The notes under the pieces are model-generated. The model did no database searches and had not been told where the DNA came from. It worked only from the letters and a program-made list of their open reading frames with translations. The translations under genes were made by a program, and so were the position numbers. A stretch of DNA of 64,000 nt from Neoscytalidium dimidiatum (lineage: Eukaryota > Ascomycota > Dothideomycetes > Botryosphaeriales > Botryosphaeriaceae), in NCBI GenBank assembly GCA_037367355.1, contig CM074700.1, forward strand, positions 2,914,001 to 2,978,000, read 5' to 3'. Shown here one piece after another: positions 44,358 to 56,342 of this stretch (positions are counted from its first letter, which is position 1; each line of letters starts with the position of its first letter).

Positions 44358-44797
44358 TTGAGGGCGAGGATGGGGTGAGGTTTCTTCATAGTGTTTTCTT
44401 TCTTTCTTTTTTTTTTTTTTTTGAATTGCTGGGACATCTGTAGGGATAGACTGGTTCGGCGATTGATTAATAGTTCGCATCGCGGCGGATGAAAAGATGG
44501 TTGGTCGATCCAGGTGGACGTGCTTAGTAGACATTACGGGGAGGTGAGTTCGTAAGAGGGTAAAATAGAGTGATCTTACCGACCTTGGGTTACGGTTGTG
44601 TGTTTCTGACCCATGTGGAGAAATCTCACTAGGTTGAGTGATCTGAGCGGGAAATATGACTGACCTTGACTCCCTAAATATTTTTCATAAATAATGTACA
44701 GTGATATAGTCCATCCAACCCAATCATGCAACTGTCTCTTTCTACATGACGCCACGTACAACCGAATCTCCAAGAGTACAGAAGACCTCCTTCCTTT
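44358..44797. other. Intergenic between convergent genes, T-rich tract
   Basis: A CTTT/T homopolymer tract lies at about 44393-44422. No gene is seen. Confidence 0.4.
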
Positions 44798-46178
44798 TTA
44801 CCGTCTTCTCAAATACCAGTTGAAGGCCAATTGGTTGGTCTCGTAATGGAAAGGCGTGGGCACTTCAGCCAGGCCTGGTCTTGCCACGGGATGTCTCAGG
44901 TAGACAGCAGCGCAAATGTTCTGGTTGACCTCGAGGTACCTGGGAATGAACGCAAAAGCAGACATGAAAGAGCGAGGGCGCCATGGAGTAAGGTAGGGCT
45001 TGCTTGGGTCAAAGGGATTCTCGCGCATCTTCTCCAGCGCCTCCTGTAGCAATTCCTCCTGCTCTTCGGTAAGCTCATCAGCAGGCGTCTCCTTCACCTG
45101 CTTAGGAGCCTTGACAAGCTTGTCAGAAATGACAGCTAGACGAGCCTCCAGATCATCGGTAACGGAGGTGGAGATTCCCTTGGCGCGGGAGAGCATCTTG
45201 CGGAGAGCTTGGCGGAAGCCGCGCAGATCCTGCTTGCGCTTTGCCGAAATCTCCTTGGTCTCGTCCATCATGGCCTCGGTCCGTTCCATAAGGGCCTTCA
45301 ACGTCTTCTTCACCTGTTCCTCGCTCGGATCCGAATCGTCTTGAGTGCCCTTAGCTTCGTTCGATTTCGTCTCCACCTCCGAACCCTCTTCTGTCACTGT
45401 CTCTTTCTCCTCGGCCGATGATTCCTCATCCCGTGCTGCCGTTTCCGGGGCAGCCTTTTGCGCTGGTCTCTTGTTCAGGCGGATCATCTGGCGCTTCTCG
45501 TCCTTGCGAGCGCCGGTAGCCCACATAACACGATCCGGATCAACTTGGAACATATCGCCAGGGTTCAGCATGTAGCCAGGGTAGGTCATCTGGGTCACAC
45601 ACTGAGGTAAGCAAATGAGGCATGGAAGTTCTCGAGAAGAGGAGATTATACCTTCTTGCCATTGACCTTCACCCAACCGTGTACGACGAATTGGCGAGCT
45701 TGACGGGCACTGGAGGCGAATAGAGCGCGCCAGACGGCAGTGTCCAGGCGGCGCTCCACCGGATAGAATGTCATGTGCATGTAGGGCGTCATCTCGGGCT
45801 TTTGGCGCTGGGTAATATCGGCGGGCTCATCCTCACCAGCACCACGACCAGTGGCTTGTTCGCTGCCATCAGTACGGGCGAGGTACCTGTGATCCATGGG
45901 CACAACGGCGGGGAGGGTGCGGCGGAACATGCGTTGCCATTGCTTCTCACGAATTTGTTCGCCGTGGTAGGCACGTGTTAGAGCTTTCGCTTGCCATTTC
46001 TGCTGGAAGAAGGTCTTGCTGCTGACGTTCGGAACTGTTGCGCGGGAAAGATTGTAGAGCGTTTCCTTGGACCAGTCGGCCCTGATTTTCTGGGTGCAGT
46101 GAGCAAGCAGGCCGCAGTGGACGATGAATGAGGAGGGAGACGAACGGGCTTCTTGAGCCAATGGAAGCGCTTCCGCAT
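44798..46178 (-). CDS. NAM9: Mitochondrial small-subunit ribosomal protein uS4m (Nam9)
   Basis: Exons 46178-46146, 46089-45652 and 45589-44798 give 420 aa. The protein binds 16S-type rRNA early in mitochondrial small-subunit assembly. The tiny first exon ([11 protein letters not shown]) joins to [16 protein letters not shown], matching fungal Nam9 starts, which begin with a similar basic LKKP segment. The [20 protein letters not shown] block follows, then the S4 RNA-binding domain ([18 protein letters not shown] joined across intron 2 to [12 protein letters not shown]). A charged, coiled central insert and the fungal C-terminal ending [14 protein letters not shown] and [12 protein letters not shown] complete it. 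The much longer frame upstream of 46146 belongs to intron 1 and the promoter and is rejected. Divergent from La with 489 bases between. Confidence 0.92.
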
Positions 46179-46667
46179 GGCTAAGGGCGGGGACTGGAGT
46201 CGGCGATGGGATGTTGCTGGGCTCGTACACAGACTCGAACTTCTCTGGAGTCTCGCGCGCGCCGGGCGGCGGAGCCAATCGGAGGCCGGAGGTGGCGCCG
46301 CTATTGTGAAATCTTGGCGCTTGTGGTCCGAGCTCTACCCGCCCGCCCACGCCTGCGCTGCTTTTCGCGCCCTCTACTACAATTGTTTCCTGTGCCATAA
46401 CCCTCTCACCCTCCTCCTCCTCCTCCAACTCTTCCTCCTTATTCACGGCACTGCCAGTAGCGGGTCGCTGCACTGCCGCCTTACCGACTGTCCTATCGTG
46501 AGTCACCTACGTCCAGTCAGAGCGTCTTCGCATCCTTCCAAAAAATTCACCTCTAACTGCCTTCTGCCCCGCCAGTCAACCCGCCTCACTTTTCAGCGTC
46601 GATTTGCACTCTCAAAATCTTCTCTACCGCCATCAGCTTGAATCAATAGCTGCGGCCTACACCGAAT
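46179..46667. promoter_or_regulatory. Shared divergent promoter, uS4m/La
   Basis: These 489 bases between opposed starts are rich in CT/CTC tracts (about 46400-46440). Long antisense frames here are not coding in my reading. Confidence 0.5.
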
Positions 46668-48109
46668 ATGTCCGACAACACCGCTCAGGCCACAGAGGCC
46701 ACCCCCGCCACCACCAATGACCAAACCGTCAACCCTCCTGCCGAGCAGCCTGCTGAGACCACCGCCGAGCACGACAAGGAAGTGAAGGAGGCCGCTGAGA
46801 GCACTGAGTCCAAGAATGACGAGTGTACGCGAGCGCTTTCTCTATTTCTGTATCTACGCGCTAACTCACTTCCGCAGCTGCCGATACCGCGAAGGACACC
46901 AAGGAAGAGAAGGATGACCACAGGGGTCCTCGCAAGTACCACGGCAAGTACCAGAAGAACCAGAAGAAGTCCACCTATGTTGGAGAGGAGTCTAGCGATC
47001 CTGTCCAGATCCGCAAGCAGGTAATGACGATTTGCTATGCCCTAATTTAGTGTTTATGCTGATCCAAAGTCAGGTCGAATTCTACTTTTCCGACTCCAAC
47101 CTGCCCATGGACAAGTACCTCATGAATCAGGTCTGCGGCTACGAGAACAAGCCCATTCCCCTTAAGGTCATTCATAGCTTCAGCCGCATGCGCCGCTTCC
47201 AGCCCTACTCGGCTGTTGTTGAGGCCATCAAGGACAGCGATTTCCTTGAGCTCACTGAGGGTGAGGAGGTTCGTCGCAAGGTCCCGCTCGATGAGAAGTT
47301 CGGCAACGCCTACAATGACAACCATGTCCGCGTCATCGATGACAAAACCCAGCCCCGTAGCATCTACGCGAAGGGTTTTGGTGAGGAGAACGAGATGACT
47401 CAGTTCAACATCGAGAAGTTCTTCATGCAGTACGGCACCATCAATTCTGTCCGTCTTCGCCGCACCTATCCCGAGAAGAAGTTTAAGGGCAGTGTTTTCG
47501 TCGAGTTCGAGGATGAGGAGACTCAGAAGAGCTTCCTTGCGCTGGACCCGAAGCCCAAGTTCGAGGGCAAGGACTTGATCATCATGAGCAAGAAGGAGTA
47601 CGTCGATATGAAGGCTAAGGACATCGCCGATGGCAAGATCAAGCCTCAGCCTGCCCGTCCCCCGCACTACAGTGCCAACGGCTACCGCGCCCGTGGTGGA
47701 TACCGTGGTGGCCGCCGCGGCGATCGCGATGACAAGGATAGAAATGGCGCCAACGGTAATTGGAAGGAGGGTAGGGACAGGTTCCAGAAGGGTCGTGGCC
47801 GCGGCCGTGGTGGTCGCGGAGGTCGTGGTGACAGGCGCGGTGGCGACCGCAACCGTGAGCGCGAGTCTAGGAACGAGAAGAACGAGAAGGAGGAGAAGCC
47901 GGCCCCTGTGCAAAGGGTTGACGCAAGGTTAGTTACCATGTTCTCTTTGACGAACCTCATTGATGCTAAGGAGTTCTCCAATCAGGGGCATCCCAATCGT
48001 GCAAACCACCGACGGACCCAAGGAGACCGAGTCGAAGAAGCGCCCTGCTGAGGACGACGCCGCCGGCAGCTCTCCTAAGAAGGCCAAGGCCGAGGAGGCC
48101 GCTGCTTGA
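46668..48109 (+). CDS. LHP1: La RNA-binding protein (Lhp1-like)
   Basis: Exons 46668-46824, 46878-47020, 47074-47927 and 47986-48109 give 425 aa. La binds the 3' oligo-U end of new RNA polymerase III transcripts, protecting and chaperoning pre-tRNA and other small RNAs. The first about 100 residues are acidic/Ala-rich and disordered. The La motif starts at residue 101 (VEFYFSDSNLPMDKYL, FSRMRRF, LELTEGEEVRRK). An RRM follows (RSIYAKGF, GSVFVEFEDEE, about 195-280). After it comes an RGG/RG-rich basic region (about 320-375), and the last exon carries a bipartite nuclear signal (KKRP ... KKAK). The extended RG tract is longer than in yeast Lhp1. Splice phases are exact and all motifs run through them. 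Confidence 0.94.
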
Positions 48110-50512
48110 TACCCCAACACCATGTGTAATACACCGCCATCCGCTCTCCGTTTGGACGTCCCCGATTAGCGGATTCGATATCTGATTGCGTACGCCGGCT
48201 TTTGAGGACGGACCATCGGCACCTCTTTCCTTCCTGATTTTCTGTTCGAATTGCATAACGACTGGCCTCGTATCAAGTCACGCTGCATGCATGATACGAA
48301 TGCCCTTCGGGTGGGTACTGGCGTCGGAGGGTTGCTTGGTACAGCAACAAAAATGGGTTCTCTGTTTGAACACTCCTTGATTCTATCCCGATTTTTGATC
48401 CCTTGCGGCTTGTTGGCGTATTTTCTCTAGCTTCGGATTGGCCGATGATATATTTTCCAGGAGGGTTCCAAATGCAGATAGATGGTGGGCCATGGGATTG
48501 ATACCGAATTGACGAAATTGTTCCAACAAATGCTTGAAATGGCGACAGCATGGTGCCCTGCTCGGTGGATTTTTTTTCTCTATTGCATTGGTGCCCCTCG
48601 GTGCCGATTCGTCCGCTGTCGGAATGCTTTCTTACCCGTCGATCCCGTGTCCATAAACGGAGAAACGATTGGTAATCCTTACCGGCTTACTCTCGGCAAT
48701 TATGCGTGCATCTCGCTCTCGTCTTGCTGCCCAGTCGCACCTTGGCGATGTCTTGCATCGGATGAGCTACCGATAGCGCATCGCCAACCTCTCAAGACGA
48801 CTACGACTCGTATTTTGCGAGAGATAGCTGAAACTGCTCCACCCTGCAGAAGTGATGACGTGCGTGAGGTACATTAAATTTTTCTTCTCCTTCACTAGCA
48901 TCTGATATGCGGGAGAAATAGACATACATACACATTCGCAATGCAAAATAAACAATAAGCATGGCTACACCATATCATTCTGCGTGCAACCCAAGGATCT
49001 GCTCGATGATGACAATGATGATGATAAGCAGTGACAATGTGCTAGTGGAACTTTCTTCGCACGGTCCGGACCCAGCTACGTATGTGTGCGTGTGTCACAC
49101 CAAGAAATCCACAAGACCGCGGTGGAGCCCTGCCAAGAGATATGTGACGAAGGGCACAGCGCCGAGATATGCAGGCGGCCGGTCAGCCAAGGAGGAGGGG
49201 GAAAAGGGAAAAAAAAAAGGAAAAAGAGAAAAGGAAAATCCCTCGGAAATGCGCTTTGGGAAGGCTGATGGTGGTGATGGTAGTGGTGGTGGTCAGCGTT
49301 CATCCGAGCTTGCATGCGTTGGGGCGGAGCGGAGCGGAGAAGGTGATAGGCAGCGTGAAGAGAGGAGAAAGTTTGAGAGAATAATGACTTATCCGGCCGA
49401 GCATGTCAGCGCGGATGATGTGCTCCGTGTCGGAACTGCTGTGCTATGCATATGCAGCTGCGTCCTGATTGAAATGCTTCCGTGATACGGAAGAATGAGG
49501 TTGGAATTGCTGTACATTTTTCGGTGAGACCGGGAGGAACAACATATCGAGGGTCACGGAGATCGTTGATTCACCAATGTCACCAATCCTTTTTCATCTT
49601 TCATAAGCTCGTGACCAGCAATCTTTTGAATGTAACTTTTCTTTTGTTTACCGCTCATTGGAGAGTGGGAATAGGTTGGCGGAGTAGCCATATGTTCCGA
49701 CCAAGAATGGAAGCGATAAGCGGAAGTGCAGGGATATCTTATGAACATGCAAGGAGAGAATATGTATATGTAAAATTCGGGGTATTTCGAGAAGAGAAGG
49801 GAAGGTGCTGAAAGTGATGAGTGAATAACAAAGTAAATCAAATCTGTGATGAGAGCCCAACGCCGATGCCGCCTGTGCAATGTTTTCAAGATTCCGAATT
49901 CAGCCATGCCCAAAGGGCCCCCAACGCCTGTGCTTTCCTTCAACATAGGAAAATAATTGCTCAAAGAGACCCGCCCACTTTTGCATCCAAAACGAATTGA
50001 CTAAGAAGAACAATATGGAAAGAGGTCCGGAAAGGATCAGTATGTACTGGCAAAGCTGTCGACTGTTGCCTGAAAAGTTGTTGGTTTGATAATAAGTGCG
50101 CATCTTTGTGAACTGCATTTCTCGAAAAGAAGTGACCTAGAGAGTCCTGCTGTGCTCGGTCCAAAATGGTGAACAGCCTGTCGGCAGACTGCACCTTCAA
50201 AGCTCCGAACCCCCCCCTTTCTTTTGGGTAGAAAAGTGGGGAGAGCGTAGCGGAGTTACGCGAAATAGCTACATACAGCGATATACTCCATTTTTCGCGG
50301 ACCGACCCAGGTATCAGAGATCCATTCTCGGTCGGAGGCGCGGTCGCACGCACGCTCGCTCGTGCCGTCTCTAGTGAAGCGGCAGTGCTCGATTCCGTCC
50401 TCATGGGCAGGTTCGGTTGTCCCAAATATGTCGCTCGATCACACGACTGGGATAGAGAGTTATCTCATACTATGTCGTGATCCATGCGAGCATTGGCGCT
50501 GCAAGACCACGT
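48110..50512. other. Gene-poor stretch, no supported gene
   Basis: About 2.4 kb. Frames such as 48961-49485 (plus) and 49554-49964 (minus) carry no domain. They include an A-rich low-complexity tract (about 49200-49240) and GATGGT-type microsatellite-like sequence (about 49265-49300). No tRNA or repeat family is recognised. Confidence 0.45.
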
Positions 50513-51544
50513 TCAATCGCCCCAGATTACCTGGACCAAGCTCACGGAGCTCTCCTCGGTCTCAGATGATCCAGGCTTCTTGTTGACGCCGCGATTGCAG
50601 AGGAACATGAGGGTGACAACGACCTTAGCGATGGCGACAAGAAGGAGTGAGAGAGCGGAATGAGCGAAGCGGTTGGTGACGGCACCGACAAATGAGCCTC
50701 CAAGTATGCTGACAATGAAGAACAGCTTGCGGTTGCGGCCCGGGTTGTGTTTGTTAAAAATCTTCTTGTCGTGGGCGAGCATGACCATAGCACCAGTGAT
50801 CTAGTCTGAGAGTTAATCATGTTGTGCGGAAGTGATCATGCGCGAGTAGAAGCGTACCATGGTAGTGTTGACCTCGGCCAAACCGACGCTCAGCGCGAGT
50901 GAGATCTGACCGCCTGACGCGAACGCAAGGAGGGAGATAGAAGCAACGGCGAAAGGATCGGCCCCACCGTTGGTGATAGATTCGAAGCGGTCTACTGAGT
51001 ACTTCCTAATGGCACAGGCGGCAATGACCAAGATCGATTGCCAGGCGTTCACGAAGATCAACCATCCGCGGCGTTTCTTCCCAATAAAATTGTTGAAGTG
51101 TCCAAAGAGCGCGGCTCCGGCGAGAAAGGAGACAAAGGAGACGGCAATGTGAGTCTCTGTCTGCACGACGGCCTCTGAGTTCAGGGCCGAGAGGGCAATG
51201 GTAACGAGGTTGCCTGTCTGCTTCGAGCAGAAGACGCCGTAGAAAGCGAAGGTCATGGCGTCCTGAATGCCGGTTGCGAAGCTCAGCATGTAGAGCTCAA
51301 GTTCGAGGAGCGTATCGACAGCGATTTGTTGGTTGAGGTAAGCCCGCCATCGCTTCGTTGGAGGAAGAGTAAGAAGCGCTACATCCGGGTCCAGCGGTGA
51401 CGAGTCCTGAGCTTCGAGTGACGCAGGCGTCACTACTCGGCTGAGGCCTGATCGTACAGTTAGCAGTGGATCCTCGTCACGGGCGCGTCGATGCTACCTA
51501 CCGAAGTCTGGCGTATGGCACTTCCCCTTCTCAAAATCACCCAT
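50513..51544 (-). CDS. DUF1275 (YoaK-like) membrane protein
   Basis: Exons 51544-51502, 51447-50858 and 50800-50513 give 306 aa. The typical DUF1275 head is ELYMLSFATGIQDAMTFAFY, followed by CSKQTGNLVTIALS, which carries the conserved QTGN. Then come a second helical pair, FASGGQISLALSVGLAEVNT, and a C-terminal half with further helices (LFFIVSILGGSFVGAV). Six or so membrane segments are expected. The family occurs in bacteria and fungi; transport is assumed but no substrate is established. The first exon holds just 14 codons plus one base, ending in a GTAGGT donor, and the 54-nt intron keeps frame. It is isolated, with 2.4 kb and 3.1 kb of gene-free DNA on either side. Confidence 0.88.
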
Positions 51545-54500
51545 AGTGGCAGTTGATGGTCTTCGAGTATGGCAGTTCGAAGGGGTGATTTCGTCGGCCA
51601 TAATGTATGTTCGGCTCGTCTGTGAGCAACGTCACAGGGTCCTTTTGGCCAAGGTAGATGGTTGACAAGTTTGAACCGGAGACGTCAGATGGACGCTAGG
51701 CCTGGACTTTTGACGGGCCCAGTGTTCCTTTAAAGGACGCCAGCTGGACCGTCCAGAGCGCTGGATGGGAGACGAGCCTGCAGCGATCTCCTGGTACGGA
51801 CCCATGATCGAGCCCGACATCAACCACGAAATACGCTAAAGTTCAGTCAGTCATGGTCAATGCACAAGCCTGCAGCGTGGAACAGCTAAGCTTCCCTGCC
51901 CGGAAGTGGCGCACGCGCGGCGGCTCTGCGACTTGGCTCCTTGGCGAGATAAGGGCACACATTGTCGGGTGCCGATCACCGAGAGCCTCGTTGGACGTGC
52001 GGTGTGCGGCAAAACATATGGGAGCCTGAGCGCCGGAAGGAGCAAGATCCGGTGAAGTGAAACAGAGATTCTGTGTCTGACAGCCTAACATGTTGTCGAA
52101 GTGATTGCAAAAGGACAGCACAACTTTGGATAAGGTCTGGAACGGTGCTGCTGTAGCGGCGGAAGCGAGGGCGGTTGGCTTGCAGGTGCTCTCGGCGGGT
52201 GCTTCGGGGTGCGCGGAGGGCGCGGGGAGGGCGGAAGGCCAAATCAGGGCACTGAGATCATTATGCTCTGGCCCTTTCGGCCATGCTTGGGCTATTCGCC
52301 TGCATAGTCAGCGGGACCGCGCCGCCACATGGCCTGGTCTGTGAACCCGATCAGCTTCCGCTTGTTTCTCGCCGTGTTCGAAAGGGGCAGGAGATGCAGC
52401 AGGGGGTGGAGAACCAGCGCCTTGCAAATGAACGAAACAAACGTACCGGCCATCAGACGAGGCTTGGCGGCCACACCTCTGCTGCCAAGAGCTTCCGCCG
52501 GCTGTCATAGTGGCTGCGCGTTCATGCGGCGCTGGTATCCACAGACGCGTCTTGGCCGCCGCCGGCGCGGTCCGTAAAGGCCAGTAGTGCGCGGTATGGC
52601 CGAGGCGGCGACCCTAAGGTCCCTACACACGTCAACCTCTGCAGTCACGGTGGGCCCGAGCTGCACTGCCCCCAGCTGTTGATAGGTGTAAGAGTGGTGT
52701 TGTTGGAAACCGCTGCCGATCCAGCCTCGAAACCGCGGCAGATCCGCACAGGACTCCCCCTCCCCCTGCCCGATCATGGAACACCACAACCCATCTGCCA
52801 AGCTGCTTCATCGACGCGCTGCTCGTCGTTCATCATCCGCCTTCTCCGTCACGCAAGCTTTTCTATTCCTGTGCTTGCGCAAAAATCTTGCAACACGAGC
52901 CGAGTCCAGGCGCTGGGCCGCTCGCTGCGCACCATCCACTCCCATCGGCGTCAGCTCATTAAAGCGCTTGACCGATCTTCAGCGCCCAACCTCGCTTTCC
53001 GCAAAGCAGGTACCGCCCCCTTTCCGGTGCTGTGGTTTGCTGACTTAAAACGGCCTCCAGTATGCTGTCCTCAAATCTTTTGCCAATGGCGATCATCTCG
53101 CCCAACCGTGGCCCGTGAATCTTTGGTGTTGCTCCCACAGCGACCCACGCTGCCAAGCCGGAAACACGCCGATGGGTTCCCTGCCATCGCGAGAGCCGCT
53201 GACACATTCGCCTGCAGAAGCTTGCATAGGGAGAAGCGTACTTGGTTCTCGTCCCGTCTTGGCCAGCGCGAATACCCTATGAGGCAAGATACATGCAGTT
53301 CCTCGGCAGCGCTTCAGTTGATGCTTGGCTCGGTGCCATTATGTGAGGCCAATAGAGGCATGCTTTTGGGAAAAGAGTATAGGCGGAAAGTTTGTGAGCC
53401 GACGTTCCGTTAGCTACCGGCTGTGCGGAACAGTCGGTCTGCGCTTCCGGCGCCATTTGGACAATCGTGTCTGTAAAGAGAAGGTGTCTGTCTTGAAAGT
53501 GTCGGGGACACTTTTGTGAAAGGCCTCAGACTGGGACAGACGTCATAGTTGTGCGCTTGCGAGCGCGTCCGGGCCTGGCGGATCTCGTTACCGTACGTCA
53601 GCTACATGACTCCAGACTGTCGGCAGTGAAAGTTGTCCATATTTTTGTCACACGTGCAGATCTGGATGCAGAAAAGAAAGCTTCCAATCGTGCCGAAGAT
53701 GATCTACTGATAATCGCAATTGGTGGCAGTCTGACGGTCTATTTCCGCCAAGGGATGCTTCAGATCACCGGTCTTCACGTGGGGCGTCAAATGGTTGAGA
53801 AGCAGTTTTCCTGCTCTGCCCTATCTTCCCCGCTCTTTCCAGCATCGATGATTATGCATTCCAAATAGCAAATCCGGTGCACATCCATTTGACCCCACAG
53901 CTACGAGTGTACGTGCATGGCGTGGGGGAAGGCAATCGCTGAGAAATAGCGTTCCAATCAGGGGCTGAACATATGACCCCTTTCCTCTGTCGCACGTCAA
54001 CGCTTGGAAATGAACAGAGAAGGGAGTTCGCTGTTAGCTCGGTGTAGTGAAAAGGCAGCGCGATGGTAAGGTCCAGCTTATCCTCACTTTCGTCAGTGCC
54101 GATGGCTTAAATCCGCTGTCTATGTGAAAGCCACTTCGTATCAAAAGAACTCCGCGGAGATGCAGACGTGGGGGTCTAGAAGGGATGGCTTCCAGCTCAG
54201 CGATCATTTTTAGTCATGGTGGACCTGCGGCTGGTTCGCGACGGAGATCGTGGTGGAGCGAGGCGCATGTGGAGAGTGAAAGGTCGCGAGTAGAGTTATG
54301 GTGTACGAGGTTTGGGAAGCAAGGATTACAGAGATGGGATGAGGTGAGGTACAGTGTGATGAGATGGAGACAAGGCTGAGAAAGCCGTTGCGGGAGCTAG
54401 CCGAAAGCGGGCTTCTGACATAGATATGGAAGGTGCGTTACTCCATCAGAAGGGATTCCGTGAAACGCACAACAAAACCCCGTCCGATGTCTAATGTATC

Positions 54501-54691
54501 TATCTGTTTGCCAATGTTGCACATGACAGATACCGCTCCAAGACTTTACATCGCGACCCTTAGGAAAATCACGCTCCAAACAAAATCACGTCTAGCTCTC
54601 GCGATCATGGTCCCCACCGCTCTAGGAGAAATAAAGATCCAAGCACCACGCATGCTTCGTGCCGAAGCTTTTCCTTTTCCCCCTATCCCTC
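51545..54691. other. Largest gene-free stretch in the window
   Basis: About 3.1 kb with normal GC and no RIP-like depletion of CpA. The longest frame (52679-53413, plus) is 244 codons of Ser/Arg/Pro-rich sequence with no motif and no matching splice extension. A short hairpin (53496-53514) is listed separately. It could hold non-coding RNA or regulatory sequence of the DUF1275 gene, but I cannot support either. Confidence 0.45.
53496..53514. repeat. 8-bp perfect inverted repeat, 3-nt loop
   Basis: AAAGTGTC at 53496-53503 and its exact reverse complement at 53507-53514 flank GGG. It is too small to call functional. Confidence 0.4.
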
Positions 54692-55468
54692 TCACTGACC
54701 CACAATATCCCTCCTCACATCCTCCAGCTTCCTCCTCTGCTCCCCCTTGTCGCCAAAATTGCCCCTCTCCAACCACTTCTCTAACGCCTTCCTCACGCCG
54801 CCCTCCCACTCATCATCGACAATTGAGAACCACGCCGTGTCTCTGGTCCTCCCCTTGATAATCATATGCTTCTTGAACACGCCCTCAAACCTGAACCCCA
54901 GCCGCTCCGCCGCCCTCTTCGACGGCGCGTTCAAGTCGTTACACTTCCACTCCAGCCGCCTGTACCCCAGCCCCTCGAAGACGTACTTGGCAAGCAAGAA
55001 CATGGCTTCCGTAGCCGCAGCTGTGCGCTGCAAGGGGCCCGAGAAGAGCAGGCTGCCGACCTCGACGACGCGGTGGGCGGGCGTGATATTGAGCAAGGAG
55101 CACCAGCCCAGGACCTTTCCTTCATCACGGCTTTCCTGGTCCTCTGTCGATGAAGTGGAAGACGACTGAGCAGGAAAAGGCTTCACGACGATAGCCCAGT
55201 AGAGGGGATCCTTAGAGACGATCTGCTTGTTTACCAAGGACTGGAAAGCAGGTTTGTCGTCTGGGGAAAATGGCCCGTACGGGAGATAGTCGAAGAGATA
55301 GGCATTCTCGTCGCCAGTTATGAGAGGGAATAGGGCATCTGCGTCGGAGGGCACAATGGGACGCAGTGTAACGTATTGACCGTAGAATGTCTGGGACTGA
55401 GGATGGGTGGGTTCCTGCGGAGTGACAAGGGGGCCGACGGGTCTGGGGTATTTTCTGGGGTCGACCAT
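54692..55468 (-). CDS. GNAT-family N-acetyltransferase (RimJ/RimL type)
   Basis: This is an intact single-exon gene of 258 aa from an ATG. The acetyl-CoA fold is clear: YVTLRPIVPSDADALFPLIT (N-terminal strand and helix), YWAIVVKP, then VLGWCSLLNI. The binding-loop region follows as GPLQRTAAATEAMFLLAKYV, then YRRLEWKCNDLNAPSKRAAE and RLGFRFEGVFKKHMIIKGRT. These last segments are characteristic of the RimJ/RimL-like branch, which acetylates protein N-termini or small molecules. A polar insert with SSSTSSTEDQESRDE sits before the core strand. The C-terminus is a charged helix. The substrate is unknown. Confidence 0.88.
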   Translation of the reverse strand: MVDPRKYPRPVGPLVTPQEPTHPQSQTFYGQYVTLRPIVPSDADALFPLITGDENAYLFDYLPYGPFSPDDKPAFQSLVNKQIVSKDPLYWAIVVKPFPAQSSSTSSTEDQESRDEGKVLGWCSLLNITPAHRVVEVGSLLFSGPLQRTAAATEAMFLLAKYVFEGLGYRRLEWKCNDLNAPSKRAAERLGFRFEGVFKKHMIIKGRTRDTAWFSIVDDEWEGGVRKALEKWLERGNFGDKGEQRRKLEDVRRDIVGQ

Positions 55469-56342
55469 TTTTTTTTTTCGGGTGGTGTATTGGAGAGTGG
55501 TTTCTATGGTTAGTCAATGGATAGTTTAAATCACCCTAAAAGTCCTGGTGTTCTTATGGTTCGTATCAAGTATGAGTCATATCACATGACGCTCATAGAC
55601 GCCAATCGCTACTGAAGCACATCATAGAGCGTGAAATGTAGCTGCGTGCTTTATCTTAAATCGGTAAAACGACGACGGCGCCGATATTAAGCGCCGTTAG
55701 CGCCACACTCGGCCGAGCGAGTTCAACTCACAACGATTTTCTGCTTTCTCCAGAGCATTCGCCAGGCATACCGAGTACTCGGCTCGTGTATATTTCACTA
55801 TTATCAACATTAATGACTGTCCGAAACGAATTTAGAGGAACACGCCCAATGGAATAAGAGTACAAGCCATCTTCACTCAGATACCACAGGTACCTCAGTA
55901 TACGTATCCCGAAATCCCCGACTTCCCATCCAAGCCTGCTAAATCGTAGCGAATCCAGTCATTCACCGGAGGGAGAGGCTAGTCGAAACGCCTATTATGA
56001 AGAGTTGCAAACACTCTTAGCACCTGCATGCGCGGTATAATTGTCCGCAGTCTCAAGACACAATAGAATGAGATGGTAGAAAAGAGAAGTAGAAAGATAT
56101 GTTACCCGAAAGGAGAGTGGGGAGCAGGAAATAAAAAAGTGGTGGTTAGCCCATTTTGAGGATTAGCACAGCAGAGACCGTGGCAGGGAGTGGGACCTTT
56201 CCTCGAAATCGTGGCTCTGCACCGCCACAAATGTTCGTAGACGGGAATTTCTTCGAGGCCGCAATGATGCTGCTTAAGGGGATTTATGGATCAGAAAAGA
56301 AGAAATTCGTATTCCACGCTCTGACAAAAGCGGAAGTTAAAC
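55469..56342. other. Intergenic, nothing recognised
   Basis: This is the GNAT promoter side and the AAA-ATPase 3' flank. A 91-codon plus-strand frame at 56156-56431 overlaps the ATPase end and is rejected. Confidence 0.4.

Noticed and set aside
46146..46506. Long N-terminal extension of uS4m
   Set aside because: It reads through intron 1 and the divergent promoter. The spliced form from the ATG at 46178 matches family starts and the S4 gene length.
47047..47913. 288-codon antisense frame over La
   Set aside because: It is a shadow of the La coding frame (Val/Ala/Leu-rich mirror) with no motif.
48961..49485. 174-codon plus-strand frame
   Set aside because: Low-complexity Lys/Gly tract from an A-rich run, repeated Met from an ATGATG microsatellite, and no domain.
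52679..53413. 244-codon plus-strand open frame
   Set aside because: Composition is Ser/Arg/Pro-rich without a domain, the start region is not ATG-supported, and no splice extension improves it. It is typical of chance frames in GC-balanced intergenic DNA.
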